From: Novosphingobium sp.
GTDB lineage: Bacteria > Pseudomonadota > Alphaproteobacteria > Sphingomonadales > Sphingomonadaceae
Assembly (NCBI GenBank): GCA_028697875.1
Contig: JAQVEQ010000062.1
Coordinates: 1-13,774, forward strand
Length of the DNA: 13,774 nucleotides
Direction of reading: 5' to 3'
Notes under the pieces: model-generated
Told to the model about the DNA's origin: nothing
Seen by the model: the letters and a program-made list of their open reading frames with translations, nothing else
The model's database searches: none
Position numbers and translations under genes: made by a program
Part shown: in pieces, positions 13,628 to 13,774 of the stretch
How the letters are laid out: each line of letters starts with the position of its first letter
Position numbering within the stretch: position 1 is the stretch's first letter

Positions 13628-13774
13628 TTACAGGCAGCCGGCAAAGCGCAGCGGTTCGCCGACCGCCTGATTGCCGAGCTGCCCTTCCCACATGGCCATC
13701 TGGCCGCGCACGCCAGTGCCCATGACCCGGCCTTGCAGTTCCCTGCCCGTGAACGGCGACCAGCCGCAGCGGCT
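13628..13774 (-). CDS. pyrC: Dihydroorotase, C-terminal fragment (runs off the right edge)
   Basis: Only the last 48 residues are visible, read on the minus strand to a TAA at 13628-13630. The pattern CGWSPFTGRELQGRV, then GTGVRGQMAMWEGQL and a GEPLRFAG ending, matches the C-terminal tail of class I dihydroorotases (SPFxGxxLxGxVxxTxVRGxxxxxxG). That cytoplasmic zinc enzyme cyclises carbamoyl-aspartate in pyrimidine synthesis. The metal ligands lie outside the window, so an inactive dihydroorotase-like protein or another cyclic amidohydrolase cannot be excluded. Confidence 0.75.
   Translation of the reverse strand, partial: SRCGWSPFTGRELQGRVMGTGVRGQMAMWEGQLGNQAVGEPLRFAGCL

Noticed and set aside
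1..13774. tRNA, rRNA, CRISPR arrays, insertion sequences, toxin-antitoxin or phage-defence genes
   Set aside because: I looked for cloverleaf-like gaps, regularly spaced repeats, transposase motifs and small paired genes on both strands and saw none.

Overview
The window reads as chromosomal DNA of a GC-rich alphaproteobacterium, most likely one of the Sphingomonadales (Novosphingobium/Erythrobacter/Sphingomonas type). This rests on base composition, a strong G/C preference at third codon positions, the ubiA-rsmE-gshA gene order, and how several proteins read against remembered family members. No database search was possible. Genes are tightly packed with no non-coding gap over 300 bases. I see no tRNA, rRNA, insertion sequence, integrase, prophage gene or CRISPR array.

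Left part (1-2950): the 5' part of ubiA (ubiquinone synthesis, minus strand) diverges from rsmE (16S rRNA m3U1498 methyltransferase). rsmE is followed by gshA (glutamate-cysteine ligase, first step of glutathione synthesis) and, one base later, a small antibiotic-biosynthesis-monooxygenase-fold protein.

Centre (2952-8764, all minus strand): yfgM-like and bamB form an envelope-biogenesis pair, followed by a polytopic membrane protein with an isoprenylcysteine-methyltransferase-like C-terminus. Separately, an alpha/beta hydrolase and a family-4-type glycosyltransferase are translationally coupled through an ATGA overlap. That unit ends in an 11-bp inverted repeat spanning the glycosyltransferase stop codon.

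Right part (8836-13774): a SelO-family protein AMPylase and an AstD-type aldehyde dehydrogenase run on the plus strand. A minus-strand lipoprotein of unknown function faces them. The permease gene rarD follows and converges with the 3' end of a dihydroorotase gene, with a perfect GC hairpin fitted between the two stop codons.

Most of the window is housekeeping. The most unusual items are: (i) the AstD-like dehydrogenase keeps its catalytic Cys and NAD-site motifs but has lost the oxyanion Asn (now Cys) and the general-base Glu (now His); (ii) the SelO homologue lacks both cysteines that form the regulatory disulfide in the E. coli enzyme; (iii) a consensus-like promoter with a dyad over its -35 box lies just before the AstD-like gene and corrects its start codon; (iv) the methyltransferase-like protein is about twice the usual length. 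I did not find convincing evidence of a complete, previously undescribed multi-gene system.
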